This document shows, piece after piece, positions 33,955 through 42,968 of a DNA stretch of 64,000 bases. Location of the stretch: NCBI RefSeq assembly GCF_029914245.1, contig NZ_JARYZI010000002.1:248001-312000 (forward strand), written 5' to 3'. A model generated the notes under the pieces. That model saw only the letters and a list, made by a program, of their open reading frames with translations, was not told the origin of the DNA and did no database searches. This DNA comes from Fusibacter bizertensis. Lineage in GTDB: Bacteria > Bacillota > Clostridia > Peptostreptococcales > Acidaminobacteraceae. The stretch's first letter is position 1. Each line of letters begins with the position of its first letter. Both the position numbers and the translations under genes were made by a program.

Positions 33955-34746
33955 GAAGTTATTTTTATATACTTCTTCATTCTTTATTCGAGTGTAAGGA
34001 TATAACCAGGTTCCAGTGCTGCTCATTTTATATTTCATTAGATTTTCTTTAACTTTAATTTTACTAATTTTTCTTTCATTAGTATAATTTTTAATCACAT
34101 TAACTTCATAATTTAAGATATTGTCGGAATACTTTCCCTCAATCATTATTTTTTCATTATATTGAGTTAGATAAGTTATATTAATTCTCGATAAATTTTG
34201 GCTATACATTACTGGAATACTTGAAAAAGTTTTAACGTTTGATAATAAGCTTGGTAATTTGCTTGGTAATTTGTTAATTAAAACATAAGCATTTTCATCT
34301 ACACCTAAAACAGGAATTGTTGCAGTTATTTCTTCATTACCATTATGTTGAATATCGCCAAACGATGTATCAATAGTAATATTCAAACTTAAATTATGAA
34401 CTATGCATGGACCCTTGTTCATAATTTTTATAAACTGTCCTGAATTAATATAATCTTCAACTTTTCTATATTTCTCAAAACAGTTTTTTGCATTGTTAAT
34501 TATTTTATCATTGGCTTTTTTAACATTAAAATAGTTTTCTGTTTCAAGGATTCTAATTCCTTCTTTAAACTTCATCGACTCTAATCTCAAACCACAAGAA
34601 TAAATCATTTCATAATCAAGAATTACTCTTGAGGATAATTTTTTATCTCTATTTAGTATCTGATAATTATACATTATGCTTATTATCATAATGATAAATG
34701 ATCCCACTATTGCAATAAGTCCTACTATCTCAGAAGTTAATGTCAT
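33949..34746 (-). CDS. Cassette-encoded protein with one N-terminal membrane anchor
   Basis: The 265-residue protein has one hydrophobic segment (~7-28) followed by a polar domain. The middle ('GPCIVHNLSLNITIDTSFGD') and later parts are strand-rich. No family recognised. AAAGG lies 9 bases before the ATG. It fills one cassette bounded by the GTTAGGT at 34793 and site B, and its stop codon lies within the site B core. Low GC. Confidence 0.65.
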   Translation of the reverse strand: MTLTSEIVGLIAIVGSFIIMIISIMYNYQILNRDKKLSSRVILDYEMIYSCGLRLESMKFKEGIRILETENYFNVKKANDKIINNAKNCFEKYRKVEDYINSGQFIKIMNKGPCIVHNLSLNITIDTSFGDIQHNGNEEITATIPVLGVDENAYVLINKLPSKLPSLLSNVKTFSSIPVMYSQNLSRINITYLTQYNEKIMIEGKYSDNILNYEVNVIKNYTNERKISKIKVKENLMKYKMSSTGTWLYPYTRIKNEEVYKNNFT

Positions 34747-34786
34747 AAATTTGTACCTTTCTTATTTCTTTTATTTTAATAATTTC

Positions 34787-34793
34787 ACCTAAC
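34787..34793 (-). repeat. Single core site at the right end of the cassette array (boundary A)
   Basis: GTTAGGT on the minus strand (GTTRRRY consensus) opens the first cassette. No hairpin precedes it toward 34824, so it is either an attI-like or decayed site, or the scar of the array's insertion next to the acetyltransferase gene. Confidence 0.55.
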
Positions 34794-34824
34794 ACTCTTA
34801 TCCACGACGTATTTCGCTTTATCC

Positions 34825-35286
34825 TCACAACACCTTACTAAAATAATACCTAACAAATCCTTCCTTATACCCAAGCTCCCCGAACTGCACAAACCCAAGT
34901 TTCTTATAAAACTCTGGTGCTTGATAGTTAAAAGTATCGAGTTGCATCATAGTGCATCCATGCGCTCTCGCAGTTTTTTCAGCTTGCTTCATAAGCTGAG
35001 TGCCATAGCCACCTTTGCGATACTTTTCATCAATCCAGAGGGTTTCCACATACATTGAGTAGCGGTAGATGGTAGTAATCACGCCTCCAACTACATCACC
35101 ACTGCTATCCTTAAGTACAAGGTTATACTTCACAGGTTCTTTGGACTGTTTACTTGGTGCTTCAAGTCTATTTTGTTGTCTTAGTGATTTCTCTATGAAC
35201 TCTATATCTTCTTCACGATCAGTAGTTTCAAGTGTTAATACTTCACTATTCGCCATAAGCTTACATTTACCTCTTCTTTCACTCAT
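34825..35286 (-). CDS. GNAT family N-acetyltransferase
   Basis: The 153-residue protein shows 'VETLWIDEKYRKGGYGTQLM' (the strand and R-x2-G-x-G acetyl-CoA loop) and 'YQAPEFYKKLGFVQFGELGY'. This last motif is typical of small chromosomal acetyltransferases of unknown substrate. The start is uncertain: the ATG at 35256 (Met before Ala-Asn-Ser) is an alternative. Codon use and GC are higher than in the cassettes, so it is the first host-like gene to the right of the array. Confidence 0.8.
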   Translation of the reverse strand: MSERRGKCKLMANSEVLTLETTDREEDIEFIEKSLRQQNRLEAPSKQSKEPVKYNLVLKDSSGDVVGGVITTIYRYSMYVETLWIDEKYRKGGYGTQLMKQAEKTARAHGCTMMQLDTFNYQAPEFYKKLGFVQFGELGYKEGFVRYYFSKVL

Positions 35287-35384
35287 ATACTTTTCTTACT
35301 TTTTCTTACTTTATATTTCCAGTCTCAATTTATCGCCTTTTGCTTCACGTCCTTTGACTCTTCGCCCTTCACTGCCCCTATCCT

Positions 35385-35774
35385 CTAAACCGTTATCTCC
35401 ACGATATTGCCATCGGGGTCGAGGACGCTGCTCTCGTAGTAGCCGTCTCCTGTTCGTCGGGGCTCACTGTGGATGGTGAAGCCATGCGCTCTTAGGGTTG
35501 CGGTTAGCGCTGTGACGGCTTCTTCACTCCCAGTGGAAATGGCGATATGGATAAAGCCTATGCGTTTGATATTGGCATCATCTGATTTTGGTGTGGTAGT
35601 GGCGCTCTCCATGAGTTCAAGTCTTGCGCCGCTTTCAAAGGTTAGAAAGTATGAGGCAAACTGTTTTTTGTCGTTGGTGTATTTGGCATTTGAGGTTGCG
35701 CCAAAGTATGTTTCGTAAAAGTCTTTCATGACTTCGAGCTGTGCGGTCCAAAGTGCGATGTGTTCTATACGCAT
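35385..35774 (-). CDS. VOC-fold protein, lactoylglutathione-lyase-like
   Basis: The 129-residue protein has the paired VOC units: 'IEHIALWTAQLEVMKDFYET' at the start, a middle 'IGFIHIAISTGSEEAV', and 'SVLDPDGNIVEITV' at the end. His and Glu occupy the usual metal-ligand positions. GGAGG precedes the ATG. The 3' half is unusually GC-rich for this region. The substrate is unknown; glyoxalase-like or fosfomycin/bleomycin-binding relatives are possible. Confidence 0.85.
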   Translation of the reverse strand: MRIEHIALWTAQLEVMKDFYETYFGATSNAKYTNDKKQFASYFLTFESGARLELMESATTTPKSDDANIKRIGFIHIAISTGSEEAVTALTATLRAHGFTIHSEPRRTGDGYYESSVLDPDGNIVEITV

Positions 35775-35962
35775 ATAGCCTCCATAAGGTAAGGGGTAAA
35801 TTAATATATATATTAATGTTTAAATTACAACTAAATAAGTCTATAGGCGGATTGTGAGCCTCTCTCATTTAGAAAAACATCTGACACTATCAAAATAATA
35901 TGATAATATTACTTTAAAGAGGGTAAAGATACGCAAAATACGATTTTTTAGGGGGCCTGTCT

Positions 35963-37009
35963 ATGAACTGCAATAAATGTACTGCTACGCCAAATACGCA
36001 TTATGGAAAAATCACACTCTATGTAGATACATACGCGGACCATTTAAAGGGGAAACTTTCCACCTTGTTAATGAATCTGGGTTACAGTTATAAAGTGCAT
36101 CATCAGGATACTGATGTTTTTTATTACATCCTTGAAAATTGCGATTTTGAAACCGTGATCGATCAGCTGGAAGCTTCTGCTGTTTTCACTGACATGGAAA
36201 AACACGAACTTTTTCTTTTACCTATGCCAAGTGACAAACGCGTTGGGTTTCAAAACTTTAAAGAAACGAGGCCGCTTTCTTACTGGATCACTTTAAGAGA
36301 ACACGCTGATGTGGTTAAAGCTATCGCTGGTAAACGCATCAAGACGTTGTTTCATCCTATCTATCATACACAAACACTTGAAGTCTACGGACACGAAGCA
36401 CTCTCTAGGGCAGTTGACGAAGAGGGAAAACTCATCTCAGCAGGTAAACTCTTCGATGTTGCTAACCGTCTAGACTTACTTTTTAACCTTGATAAACTCT
36501 GCCGTCACTCTGCGATACAAACTGCAAGTGATCGTAACCTCAGCGGGATGCTCTTTATAAACTTTCTCCCTACTGCGATCTATGATCCAAACGTCTGCCT
36601 ACAGACGACGCATCAGATCGTTAAAGATACCAAACTCAAACCTGAAAATATCGTTTTCGAAGTAGTTGAAAGTGATTTCGTCGCTGATTATAAGCACCTT
36701 GTCACCATACTTGATCACTACAGGGAAAAAGGGTATCAAACAGCACTAGATGATATCGGTTCTGGCTACTCTACTTTGACACAATATGATAGATTAAGAA
36801 CCAACTATATCAAGCTTGATATGACCATGGTTAGTGATATACATGCTTCCAAAGATAAACAACTCTATCTCGATTATCTACTTGACTTAAAAGCCAAAAC
36901 TGGTGTCCAAATAATTGCCGAAGGGGTTGAACATCAAGCCGATTATGACTATATTAAGTCTCTACCGGTTGATTTTGTTCAGGGATTTCTCTTTTCAAAA
37001 CCTATGTAA
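35963..37009 (+). CDS. EAL-domain c-di-GMP phosphodiesterase
   Basis: The 348-residue soluble protein has an uncharacterised N-terminal ~95 residues with Cys residues at 3 and 6, then an EAL domain (~100-345). Key residues are present: Glu in 'YGHEALSR', Asn in 'MLFINFLP', Glu in 'VFEVVES', the Asp pair in 'ALDDIGSGYS', Lys in 'IKLD', Glu in 'IIAEGVEH' and Gln in 'FVQGFLFSKP'. The metal-binding and loop-6 residues are intact, so hydrolysis of c-di-GMP to pGpG is expected. It stands alone with a terminator behind it. It balances the GGDEF proteins elsewhere in the window. Confidence 0.92.
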   Translation: MNCNKCTATPNTHYGKITLYVDTYADHLKGKLSTLLMNLGYSYKVHHQDTDVFYYILENCDFETVIDQLEASAVFTDMEKHELFLLPMPSDKRVGFQNFKETRPLSYWITLREHADVVKAIAGKRIKTLFHPIYHTQTLEVYGHEALSRAVDEEGKLISAGKLFDVANRLDLLFNLDKLCRHSAIQTASDRNLSGMLFINFLPTAIYDPNVCLQTTHQIVKDTKLKPENIVFEVVESDFVADYKHLVTILDHYREKGYQTALDDIGSGYSTLTQYDRLRTNYIKLDMTMVSDIHASKDKQLYLDYLLDLKAKTGVQIIAEGVEHQADYDYIKSLPVDFVQGFLFSKPM

Positions 37010-37102
37010 CTAAATCTAGGCACATATCAGTATATTTTACCATTTTTAATAGTGGCATTTACCCCGTATTTGTACGGGATTTTGATTAACTTATGAAAGT
37101 AA

Positions 37103-37152
37103 AAAAGAACTGGCATCCATTTTTAAACTTAAAATGAATGCTCAGTTCTTTT
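37103..37152. terminator. Bidirectional terminator between EAL and VOC genes
   Basis: AAAAGAACTG at 37103-37112 and CAGTTCTTTT at 37143-37152 pair, with a further 11-position inner stem (one mismatch), and T-runs follow on both sides. It slightly overlaps the stop of the minus-strand gene at 37151. Confidence 0.8.
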
Positions 37153-37552
37153 ATTTTTCACTTTTTCGCTTTGCAAATGCGATGATATTGCCATCAAAAT
37201 CAGAACAATAAGCTGTGTTATCGCCCCAGTTTCTTGGTTTCACTTCACTGATCCCTCTCGCACCAAGTGATAAGGCACGCTCATAATAAAGCTCTGGTGA
37301 ATCTACATATAAATAAAGTTCACATCGTGGATAAGCTGTGTTTTGGTTTGGGTTATCCACATTGCCATCTAATATTTTGACGATGCCGTCTCCTGGTAAT
37401 AGACCAAGCCTAGTGGTTTCGTTAAATGGAATCTCTGTCATGCCGTCTACATCAAGCGATGGTGCGTTATCTAAAAGTGCTGTATAAAATTCCCTAGAAC
37501 GCTTTTGATCCTCGACATAGATAATGATGATTATCTCCTTTGAATTGATCAT
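37151..37552 (-). CDS. VOC-fold protein
   Basis: The 133-residue VOC protein has 'IYVEDQKRSREFYTALLDNA' at the start and 'AYCSDFDGNIIAFAKR' at the end. The terminal acidic metal ligand is replaced (IIAFA), so it may bind ligands without lyase activity. Site GGAG lies before the ATG at 37552. It converges on the EAL gene. Confidence 0.85.
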   Translation of the reverse strand: MINSKEIIIIIYVEDQKRSREFYTALLDNAPSLDVDGMTEIPFNETTRLGLLPGDGIVKILDGNVDNPNQNTAYPRCELYLYVDSPELYYERALSLGARGISEVKPRNWGDNTAYCSDFDGNIIAFAKRKSEK

Positions 37553-37680
37553 CGTACACCTCTTTTTGCTGTATTTTAATTATTATATAGATTACGATTT
37601 AGACTTACTTCGCTTATGCTTCATTCGACACCTTAGTCTTAAAACCCTTTTAAAACCACGATATAATTATAAGTATTTTA

Positions 37681-38436
37681 CTAGATTGGCAACCAAGCAA
37701 TCAGATACCCCCCAAGTACAAGGCTTGCAAAATTGGCCAAGGCGACATATATATTCCGCCTTGCAACTGTATGCTCTTTTATCAATAGGTTGAAAAGGAT
37801 AAGTTCACTGATCAAGACGAATACTTCTGCAAACACCAGTCCTAGTATCAAGTAAGTTTGTGCCATGGGTTGAAGACCAAGCCATAAGTTGAGGATACCT
37901 TGCGTGAAAAGGTTGATCAGTAAAAACATCAGCCAAGAACGCCTTTTTCTAAACCAAAATAGCCAAAAGATTGCACCCTCGATGATCAAAGTAAGTCCTA
38001 CTCTTGCGCCTACAAGTATCGCTTCACGACCTGTAGTTGTGCCCTTGATAATGGTTTGCCTATAAGTATCTATGGTATAGACGGATCTGTATCGGTTCAT
38101 ACCTTCTTCGATAGAGAGTTCAAATTGTTGATCCTTTGATTTAAATGTGATTTTATGAGTGTCAGTACTTGGAATTTCATTTTTATAGAACATAAACTGT
38201 GTTTCTGTAAAGTAATGAACTTTTCTCCCCTCTAAAAGTCCTGAGGTTCCTTCGATATATACCGTTAGGTCATCAGTTGCACCGGGCACTACGATGATCA
38301 GCGCGGGGGGCTCTGCTGAGTTGGCAAAGGATACGTCGCTTGTTAATCCGGTTAGTGTTGTCACCAACATCGCAAGTAAAATGAACAATATGTACGGAAA
38401 AATGCCTCTCACTCTAATCAATCTCGCTTGGTTCAT
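37681..38436 (-). CDS. Membrane protein with exported N-terminal domain
   Basis: The protein has 251 residues from the ATG at 38436, chosen for GGAGG 5 bases upstream. It has an N-terminal signal/anchor segment (~10-30), ~110 polar residues predicted outside, and four membrane segments (~130-150, 157-178, 187-211, 226-248). No family recognised. It is divergent from the riboswitch-controlled FAD gene. Confidence 0.7.
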   Translation of the reverse strand: MNQARLIRVRGIFPYILFILLAMLVTTLTGLTSDVSFANSAEPPALIIVVPGATDDLTVYIEGTSGLLEGRKVHYFTETQFMFYKNEIPSTDTHKITFKSKDQQFELSIEEGMNRYRSVYTIDTYRQTIIKGTTTGREAILVGARVGLTLIIEGAIFWLFWFRKRRSWLMFLLINLFTQGILNLWLGLQPMAQTYLILGLVFAEVFVLISELILFNLLIKEHTVARRNIYVALANFASLVLGGYLIAWLPI

Positions 38437-38680
38437 GCTAACCTCCATTAAACAAATTCTCTTTAATTTGAAGTTCCTCTTATATGTAATATATCTCAAT
38501 ATAAATAGTTTACCACAGCTTCGGTAAAATATATATTTTTTACTTGATTCTCACCACAAAGTACGGTAAAATAAAAACGAAATAACGAACGATATTTGTT
38601 TTTGATATTTAATCGTTCATATTTTGTTCAATTGTCAACTTGCACTGCTAAAAATTCGAAAACATATTTAACACGATTTT

Positions 38681-38748
38681 CATTTATATAATTTGACGAT
38701 ATGGGTCAAAAGTTTCTACCTAACGCCGTAAATGTTAGACTATAGATG
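38681..38748 (+). ncRNA. Purine riboswitch aptamer, guanine-type
   Basis: All parts of the purine aptamer are visible: P1 CATTTATA (38681-38688) with TATAGATG (38741-38748); P2 TTTGAC/GTCAAA (38692-38710) with loop GATATGG; junction AGTTTCTAC (38711-38719); P3 CTAAC/GTTAG (38720-38738) with loop GCCGTAAAT; and GACTAT with C at the specificity position (38740), which marks guanine/hypoxanthine rather than adenine. It lies 106 bases before the FAD-enzyme gene and is followed by a terminator hairpin. The promoter must lie within 38500-38660; no clear one was fixed. Confidence 0.9.
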
Positions 38749-38772
38749 TTGCACAATAGGTGCAACTTTTTT
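38748..38772 (+). terminator. Riboswitch expression-platform terminator
   Basis: GTTGCAC at 38748-38754 and GTGCAAC at 38760-38766 form a 7-bp stem followed by six T, starting at the last base of aptamer P1. It fits a ligand-induced OFF switch. Confidence 0.8.
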
Positions 38773-38854
38773 ATTGTCATTTTCTAGGTAATGATGAAGC
38801 GCTTCATTTGGAAAGTGAACATTTAACATGACTAAATTTATGCGGAGGCTATAA

Positions 38855-40264
38855 ATGAAAAAAAATACTTACGATTTAATCATCATCGGTGCAGGTCCTG
38901 CTGGGATCTTCACGGCATATGAGCTCCTTGAAAAAGGGTATGAGGGACGCGTAGTGTTACTTGAAAAAGGGGTCTCTATCGACAAAAGACACTGTCCAAA
39001 AGACAAGACTGATGTCTGTGTAAACTGTAAGCCCTACTGCCATATCACCACAGGCTTCTCTGGTGCTGGCGCCTTTTCAGATGGCAAGCTGTCACTTTGT
39101 ACGGATGTCGGTGGTGATCTACCTGAACTCTCAGGCGCTAAAAAAGTGCAATCGTTTATCGACTACACTGACAAAATCTACCTTAAGTTTGGCGCAGACT
39201 CTAAGATCGAGGGTGTGGAAAACAACGAGCAGATCAAAGAGATCAGAAGAAAAGCCATCTCTGCAAATCTCAAACTGGTAGACTGTCCGATTCGCCATCT
39301 CGGCACTGAGAAGGCACAAGAAATCTATCTTAAGCTGCAAGAACACCTCATGGCAAACGGTATAGAGGTAAGATTTTCTACCGTTGCAGAGGACTTTATC
39401 ATAGAAGAGGGTCATATCAAAGGCGTCACCATCGCAAATTCAAAAACAAAGGACCAACTTGAAACTTTGTACAGTGACCTCGTCGTCGTCGCAGCAGGCA
39501 GAAAAGGCTCTGACTGGCTCTTCAACATGTGCCAAAAACACGGTATCGCACAAAAGTCAGGCACCATCGACATCGGTGTGCGTGTGGAAGTGCGCAACGA
39601 AGTCATGGAGTCCGTTAACAACGTCCTCTATGAGTCAAAACTTATCGGATATCCAGCGCCGTTTGGCAACAAAGTCCGAACATTTTGTCAAAATCCAGGT
39701 GGTTTTGTGTCTCAAGAGAATTACGATGAAAACATCGCCATCGTAAACGGACACTCATACAAAGACAAAAAATCAGATAACACCAACCTTGCGATCCTTA
39801 GTTCACATCATTTTTCCGAACCTTTTAACGAACCGACGCGCTATGGCAAGATGACTGCTCAACTTGTAAACATGCTCGGTAATGGTTCTATCCTCGTACA
39901 GCGTTACGGCGATATCTTAGATGGCAAGCGTACATGGGAACATGAACTCAACCGTTCGAACGTCGTTCCAACACTTAAGGATGCGGTTGCCGGCGATTTA
40001 ACCTCTGCGCTCCCTTATCGCACCATGACCAACATCCTCAACTTTATCGCAGCACTAGATAAAGTTGTCCCAGGGTTTGCATCAAGTGAGACACTCCTTT
40101 ATGGACCAGAGATCAAGTTCTACTCAAACCTCGTGACCATCGACGAGAACTTCGAAACCAGTATCAAAGGCTTACATGCGCTTGGTGACTCAAGTGGCTG
40201 GACTAGGGGGCTGATGATGGCAAGTGCCATGGGCGTCATGATGGGTCAGACCATCATCAAATAA
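38855..40264 (+). CDS. FAD-dependent oxidoreductase (COG2509-like), guanine-riboswitch controlled
   Basis: The 469-residue protein has an FAD-binding Rossmann start 'LIIIGAGPAGIFTAYELLEK' (~8-28). At ~48-64 comes a Cys cluster 'HCPKDKTDVCVNCKPYC', then 'GFSGAGAFSDGKLSLC', a mid-chain 'LVVVAAGRKGSDW', and a C-terminal FAD-closing 'LHALGDSSGWTRGLMMASA'. This is the uncharacterised FAD-dependent dehydrogenase group. The cysteines could hold an iron-sulfur or zinc site. GGAGG precedes the ATG. Control by a guanine riboswitch suggests a purine-linked role, which is inference from the leader. A terminator follows. Confidence 0.88.
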   Translation: MKKNTYDLIIIGAGPAGIFTAYELLEKGYEGRVVLLEKGVSIDKRHCPKDKTDVCVNCKPYCHITTGFSGAGAFSDGKLSLCTDVGGDLPELSGAKKVQSFIDYTDKIYLKFGADSKIEGVENNEQIKEIRRKAISANLKLVDCPIRHLGTEKAQEIYLKLQEHLMANGIEVRFSTVAEDFIIEEGHIKGVTIANSKTKDQLETLYSDLVVVAAGRKGSDWLFNMCQKHGIAQKSGTIDIGVRVEVRNEVMESVNNVLYESKLIGYPAPFGNKVRTFCQNPGGFVSQENYDENIAIVNGHSYKDKKSDNTNLAILSSHHFSEPFNEPTRYGKMTAQLVNMLGNGSILVQRYGDILDGKRTWEHELNRSNVVPTLKDAVAGDLTSALPYRTMTNILNFIAALDKVVPGFASSETLLYGPEIKFYSNLVTIDENFETSIKGLHALGDSSGWTRGLMMASAMGVMMGQTIIK

Positions 40265-40311
40265 ATCACTAATCAGAAATATGTGCCTACGATTACAAAA
40301 TGCTAAACTTC

Positions 40312-40351
40312 AAAACGCTTCCCTTGTTCTCTTGAATATGGGAAGCGTTTT
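40312..40351 (+). terminator. Terminator of the FAD-enzyme gene
   Basis: AAAACGCTTCCC at 40312-40323 pairs with GGGAAGCGTTTT at 40340-40351, then a T-rich tail. Confidence 0.9.
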
Positions 40352-40371
40352 ATTTTCCATTTTCTAGAATT

Positions 40372-40400
40372 TTGCTATTTTTTAGAAAAAGTGGTATGAT
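40372..40400 (+). promoter_or_regulatory. Sigma-A promoter of the L25 gene
   Basis: TTGCTA at 40372-40377, a 17-base spacer and TATGAT at 40395-40400. Promoter and preceding terminator show L25 is a separate transcript. Confidence 0.7.
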
Positions 40401-40446
40401 TAGAATGAATGTGGTTTACATAAATTACATTCCAAAGGAGGACTAT

Positions 40447-41055
40447 ATGTCTAAATTATTTTTAACCGCATCTTTAAGAGATGCTCTCGGAACAAATAGA
40501 TTAAAAAAACTAAGAAGCAGTGGTCAAGTACCAGGTATTTTATATGGTGGTCACATGGATCCAACTGCCATCTCAGTCAACAAACTTGAGATGGATAAGT
40601 TTTTAGCTGAAAATAACGTTGGCTCAAAAGTCTATGTTAACCTTGAAGGCAAGGAAATTATGGCTTTTGTAAAAGCAGTTCAAAAAGATGTGTTTGGTTT
40701 GAATCTATTAAACGTAGACCTACAAGCACTTACAAAAACTGATAAAGTCAAGATGTTTGTTCGTCTTAACTTTGTAGGTAAGGATAAATTACCAATTGGT
40801 GCAATTTCACAAGAATTGGCTTCAGAGATTGAAGTAGAAACTTTCCCTGATCAAATGATCGACACTTTAAATGTAGATGTTGCTAATTTACAGTTTGGAG
40901 ATACGGTTAAAGTCTCTGACTTGCCTATTATGAATGATGAGAACTTTAGAATCTTCACTTCACCTGATCTCACATTGTTTACACTGATCCATTCTAAAGC
41001 TCAAAGTGATGCTGAAGAGGGTGAAACAGAAGCAACTGAACCAGTGACTTCATAA
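40447..41055 (+). CDS. rplY: Large-subunit ribosomal protein L25/general stress protein CTC
   Basis: The protein has 202 residues from the ATG at 40447 (AAAGGAGG upstream); the longer frame to 40372 overlaps the promoter. It has an L25 5S-rRNA-binding domain (~3-92, 'LRSSGQVPGILYGGH') and a TL5/CTC C-terminal beta domain (~100-185), then an acidic tail. This two-domain form is the CTC type of Gram-positives and many other bacteria. It binds 5S rRNA in the 50S subunit and is often stress-induced. Confidence 0.93.
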   Translation: MSKLFLTASLRDALGTNRLKKLRSSGQVPGILYGGHMDPTAISVNKLEMDKFLAENNVGSKVYVNLEGKEIMAFVKAVQKDVFGLNLLNVDLQALTKTDKVKMFVRLNFVGKDKLPIGAISQELASEIEVETFPDQMIDTLNVDVANLQFGDTVKVSDLPIMNDENFRIFTSPDLTLFTLIHSKAQSDAEEGETEATEPVTS

Positions 41056-41097
41056 GGTATAGCAGTATGTTTTAGTCTATGATTGCTCTACAAAATT

Positions 41098-41138
41098 AAA
41101 AGGAATCTTAACAGTTTAAGTGCTGTGAAGATTCCTTT
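41098..41138. terminator. Terminator of the L25 gene
   Basis: AAAGGAATCTT and AAGATTCCTTT pair, with an inner ACAG/CTGT, followed by T-rich sequence. It may also serve the convergent chemoreceptor gene. Confidence 0.85.
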
Positions 41139-41169
41139 ATTTTTGTTATTAAGTCATTAGGTTTTACAT

Positions 41170-42879
41170 TTAAATCTTGAATTTTGAAATCATATCATTA
41201 AGTGCTTTTACAACTTCTTGGTTTGCTTCTGTGCTTTCACTAACTTCCGAAGCACTTTTAGAAACTGTAATCGCCATCGTCTGAACACGATCGATCTGTG
41301 AAGCTTCCTGATCAGTGGCTTGTGAAACTTCACTCACGCTTGTAGCGATCGTCGCCATTGAACTACTTAACTCTTCTGAAATGGCACTTAGTTCTAACAT
41401 GATATCGTTAAAAGCTGTGGCATCTTCATTATATTGCTCACCTATCTCGATTAACTTTTGATAATCTCCCAAAACCGTACCTTCAACAAAGTTGAGGATC
41501 TCAGTTGAATCATCTACCAAGTTGCCAACGGCCTCTTTGATGTAGTCTACTGTCACTTGAATATTACTTACCATACCTGTAGATTCATCGGCAAGTTTAC
41601 CAATCTCTGCAGCAACAACTGAAAAACCTCTTCCTGCTTCACCAGCTCTAGCAGCTTCTATAGATGCATTTAAGGCAAGTAGATGTGTCTGAGAAGAAAT
41701 GTTGAGAATGCCCACTAAGAACTCATTGATCTTCTCAACTGCTTTTGCTTTTTCGATAGCATCTTGAAGTCTTACTTTTACAGTATCATAGATCGTTTTA
41801 GCATCTAAGTTTGACTTTTCAGCATCGCGTTTTAAGTTAAGTGCACGATCACTTACTGACGATGCTTTTAAAGCGCCATCTGATGCTTTAGTTGCAACCA
41901 CTTCGATTGCATCTTTTGCTTCGTCCACAGTCTGGTTGACTTGGAACATCGAAGCACTAGTCTCTTGAATTACAGCTGAGATATCTTCAACCGATTCTGA
42001 GGTCGTCACAGTTGCTTCTTCTAGTTTTTCAACACTGTTGCTAATCACTTGGGCACGCTGGTCCAATTGACTTGATATGCCTTTTAAGTTTTGTATCATT
42101 TGTATGAGTTCACTTCTGACTTTTTCAAAAGAAGTTGCGATTCCGCCTAGTTCATCTTTTGAAAATAAAGAGATATTCTCTGAAAAATCAAGCTCTGCAT
42201 ACTTTTGCGTGCCTTCAGTTATATGTTTTAAACTCTTATTAAGTGGAATAATAATCAGTAGCATAATCACTACAGCCAAAAGAACGATTCCCATAGATGA
42301 AAGTCCCACTTGCATCAATAGACCGCGTTCAATTGCTTTTAGATCGTCTACATATACACCTGATCCCACTATCCATCCCCAAGGTTCAAACTCTTTTACA
42401 AAGGAAATCTTAGGTTGAGGTGCTTCGCTACCCGGTTTAGGCCACTGGTAATCAACAGTACCTTGGCCGTCCTTCTTAACAATGTCAACCATGGCTTGGA
42501 AAAAGTACTTTCCATCTGGATCTTGAAGACCTAAGATGTTGGTATTATCCATCTCGGGTTTAATGGGGTGCATCAACATGATGCCTTCTAAGTTATTTAC
42601 CCAAAAGTACTCTATTTCGTCATAGCGAAAGTTTTCTATTGAAGCTAAGGCTGTTGCTTTAGCCTCATCTTCGGAGATTGCACCACTTGAATATAGTGCG
42701 TACTGCCTGTTGATTTCTGCTAGCGGCAAATCCACCAGTTGTTCAAGTTTTTCTACAGTTTTTTCTTCAATAAGATTGTTTGCCTTTGGTAACACAAAAA
42801 CCAATATGAAGCTCATGAAGACTGCCAATATCATAACTGCAAGTACAATGATCTTTGTCTTCAACTTCAAATTTTTCAT
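41170..42879 (-). CDS. Methyl-accepting chemotaxis protein with single-Cache (sCache_2) sensor
   Basis: The protein has 569 residues from the ATG at 42879 (GGAGG 5 bases upstream). Membrane segments are at ~9-30 and ~190-212. The sensor between them has '[18 protein letters not shown]', '[13 protein letters not shown]' and '[15 protein letters not shown]', the signature of Cache domains that bind small carboxylates. HAMP and a signalling coiled coil follow, with tip '[20 protein letters not shown]' (~388-407). It ends the run 49529-41170, all on one strand. Confidence 0.95.
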   Translation of the reverse strand: MKNLKLKTKIIVLAVMILAVFMSFILVFVLPKANNLIEEKTVEKLEQLVDLPLAEINRQYALYSSGAISEDEAKATALASIENFRYDEIEYFWVNNLEGIMLMHPIKPEMDNTNILGLQDPDGKYFFQAMVDIVKKDGQGTVDYQWPKPGSEAPQPKISFVKEFEPWGWIVGSGVYVDDLKAIERGLLMQVGLSSMGIVLLAVVIMLLIIIPLNKSLKHITEGTQKYAELDFSENISLFSKDELGGIATSFEKVRSELIQMIQNLKGISSQLDQRAQVISNSVEKLEEATVTTSESVEDISAVIQETSASMFQVNQTVDEAKDAIEVVATKASDGALKASSVSDRALNLKRDAEKSNLDAKTIYDTVKVRLQDAIEKAKAVEKINEFLVGILNISSQTHLLALNASIEAARAGEAGRGFSVVAAEIGKLADESTGMVSNIQVTVDYIKEAVGNLVDDSTEILNFVEGTVLGDYQKLIEIGEQYNEDATAFNDIMLELSAISEELSSSMATIATSVSEVSQATDQEASQIDRVQTMAITVSKSASEVSESTEANQEVVKALNDMISKFKI

Positions 42880-42968
42880 AAAAACCTCCAAAATATTATT
42901 GACTTTCAAAATTTTATGTCTTAATAACTTATTTATACCCTTTCCTACTTACAAATTCACAACCATTT

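Noticed and set aside
38681-38748. Adenine riboswitch
   Set aside because: The base in GACTAT that decides specificity is C, which is the guanine/hypoxanthine form.
40372-40446. 25-residue N-terminal extension of the L25 protein
   Set aside because: It would start inside the -35/-10 promoter; the ATG at 40447 has an ideal ribosome site and starts the L25 domain.
42077-42418. 113-codon plus-strand ORF inside the Cache chemoreceptor
   Set aside because: It is antisense to a well-supported chemoreceptor gene and has no family features or ribosome site.
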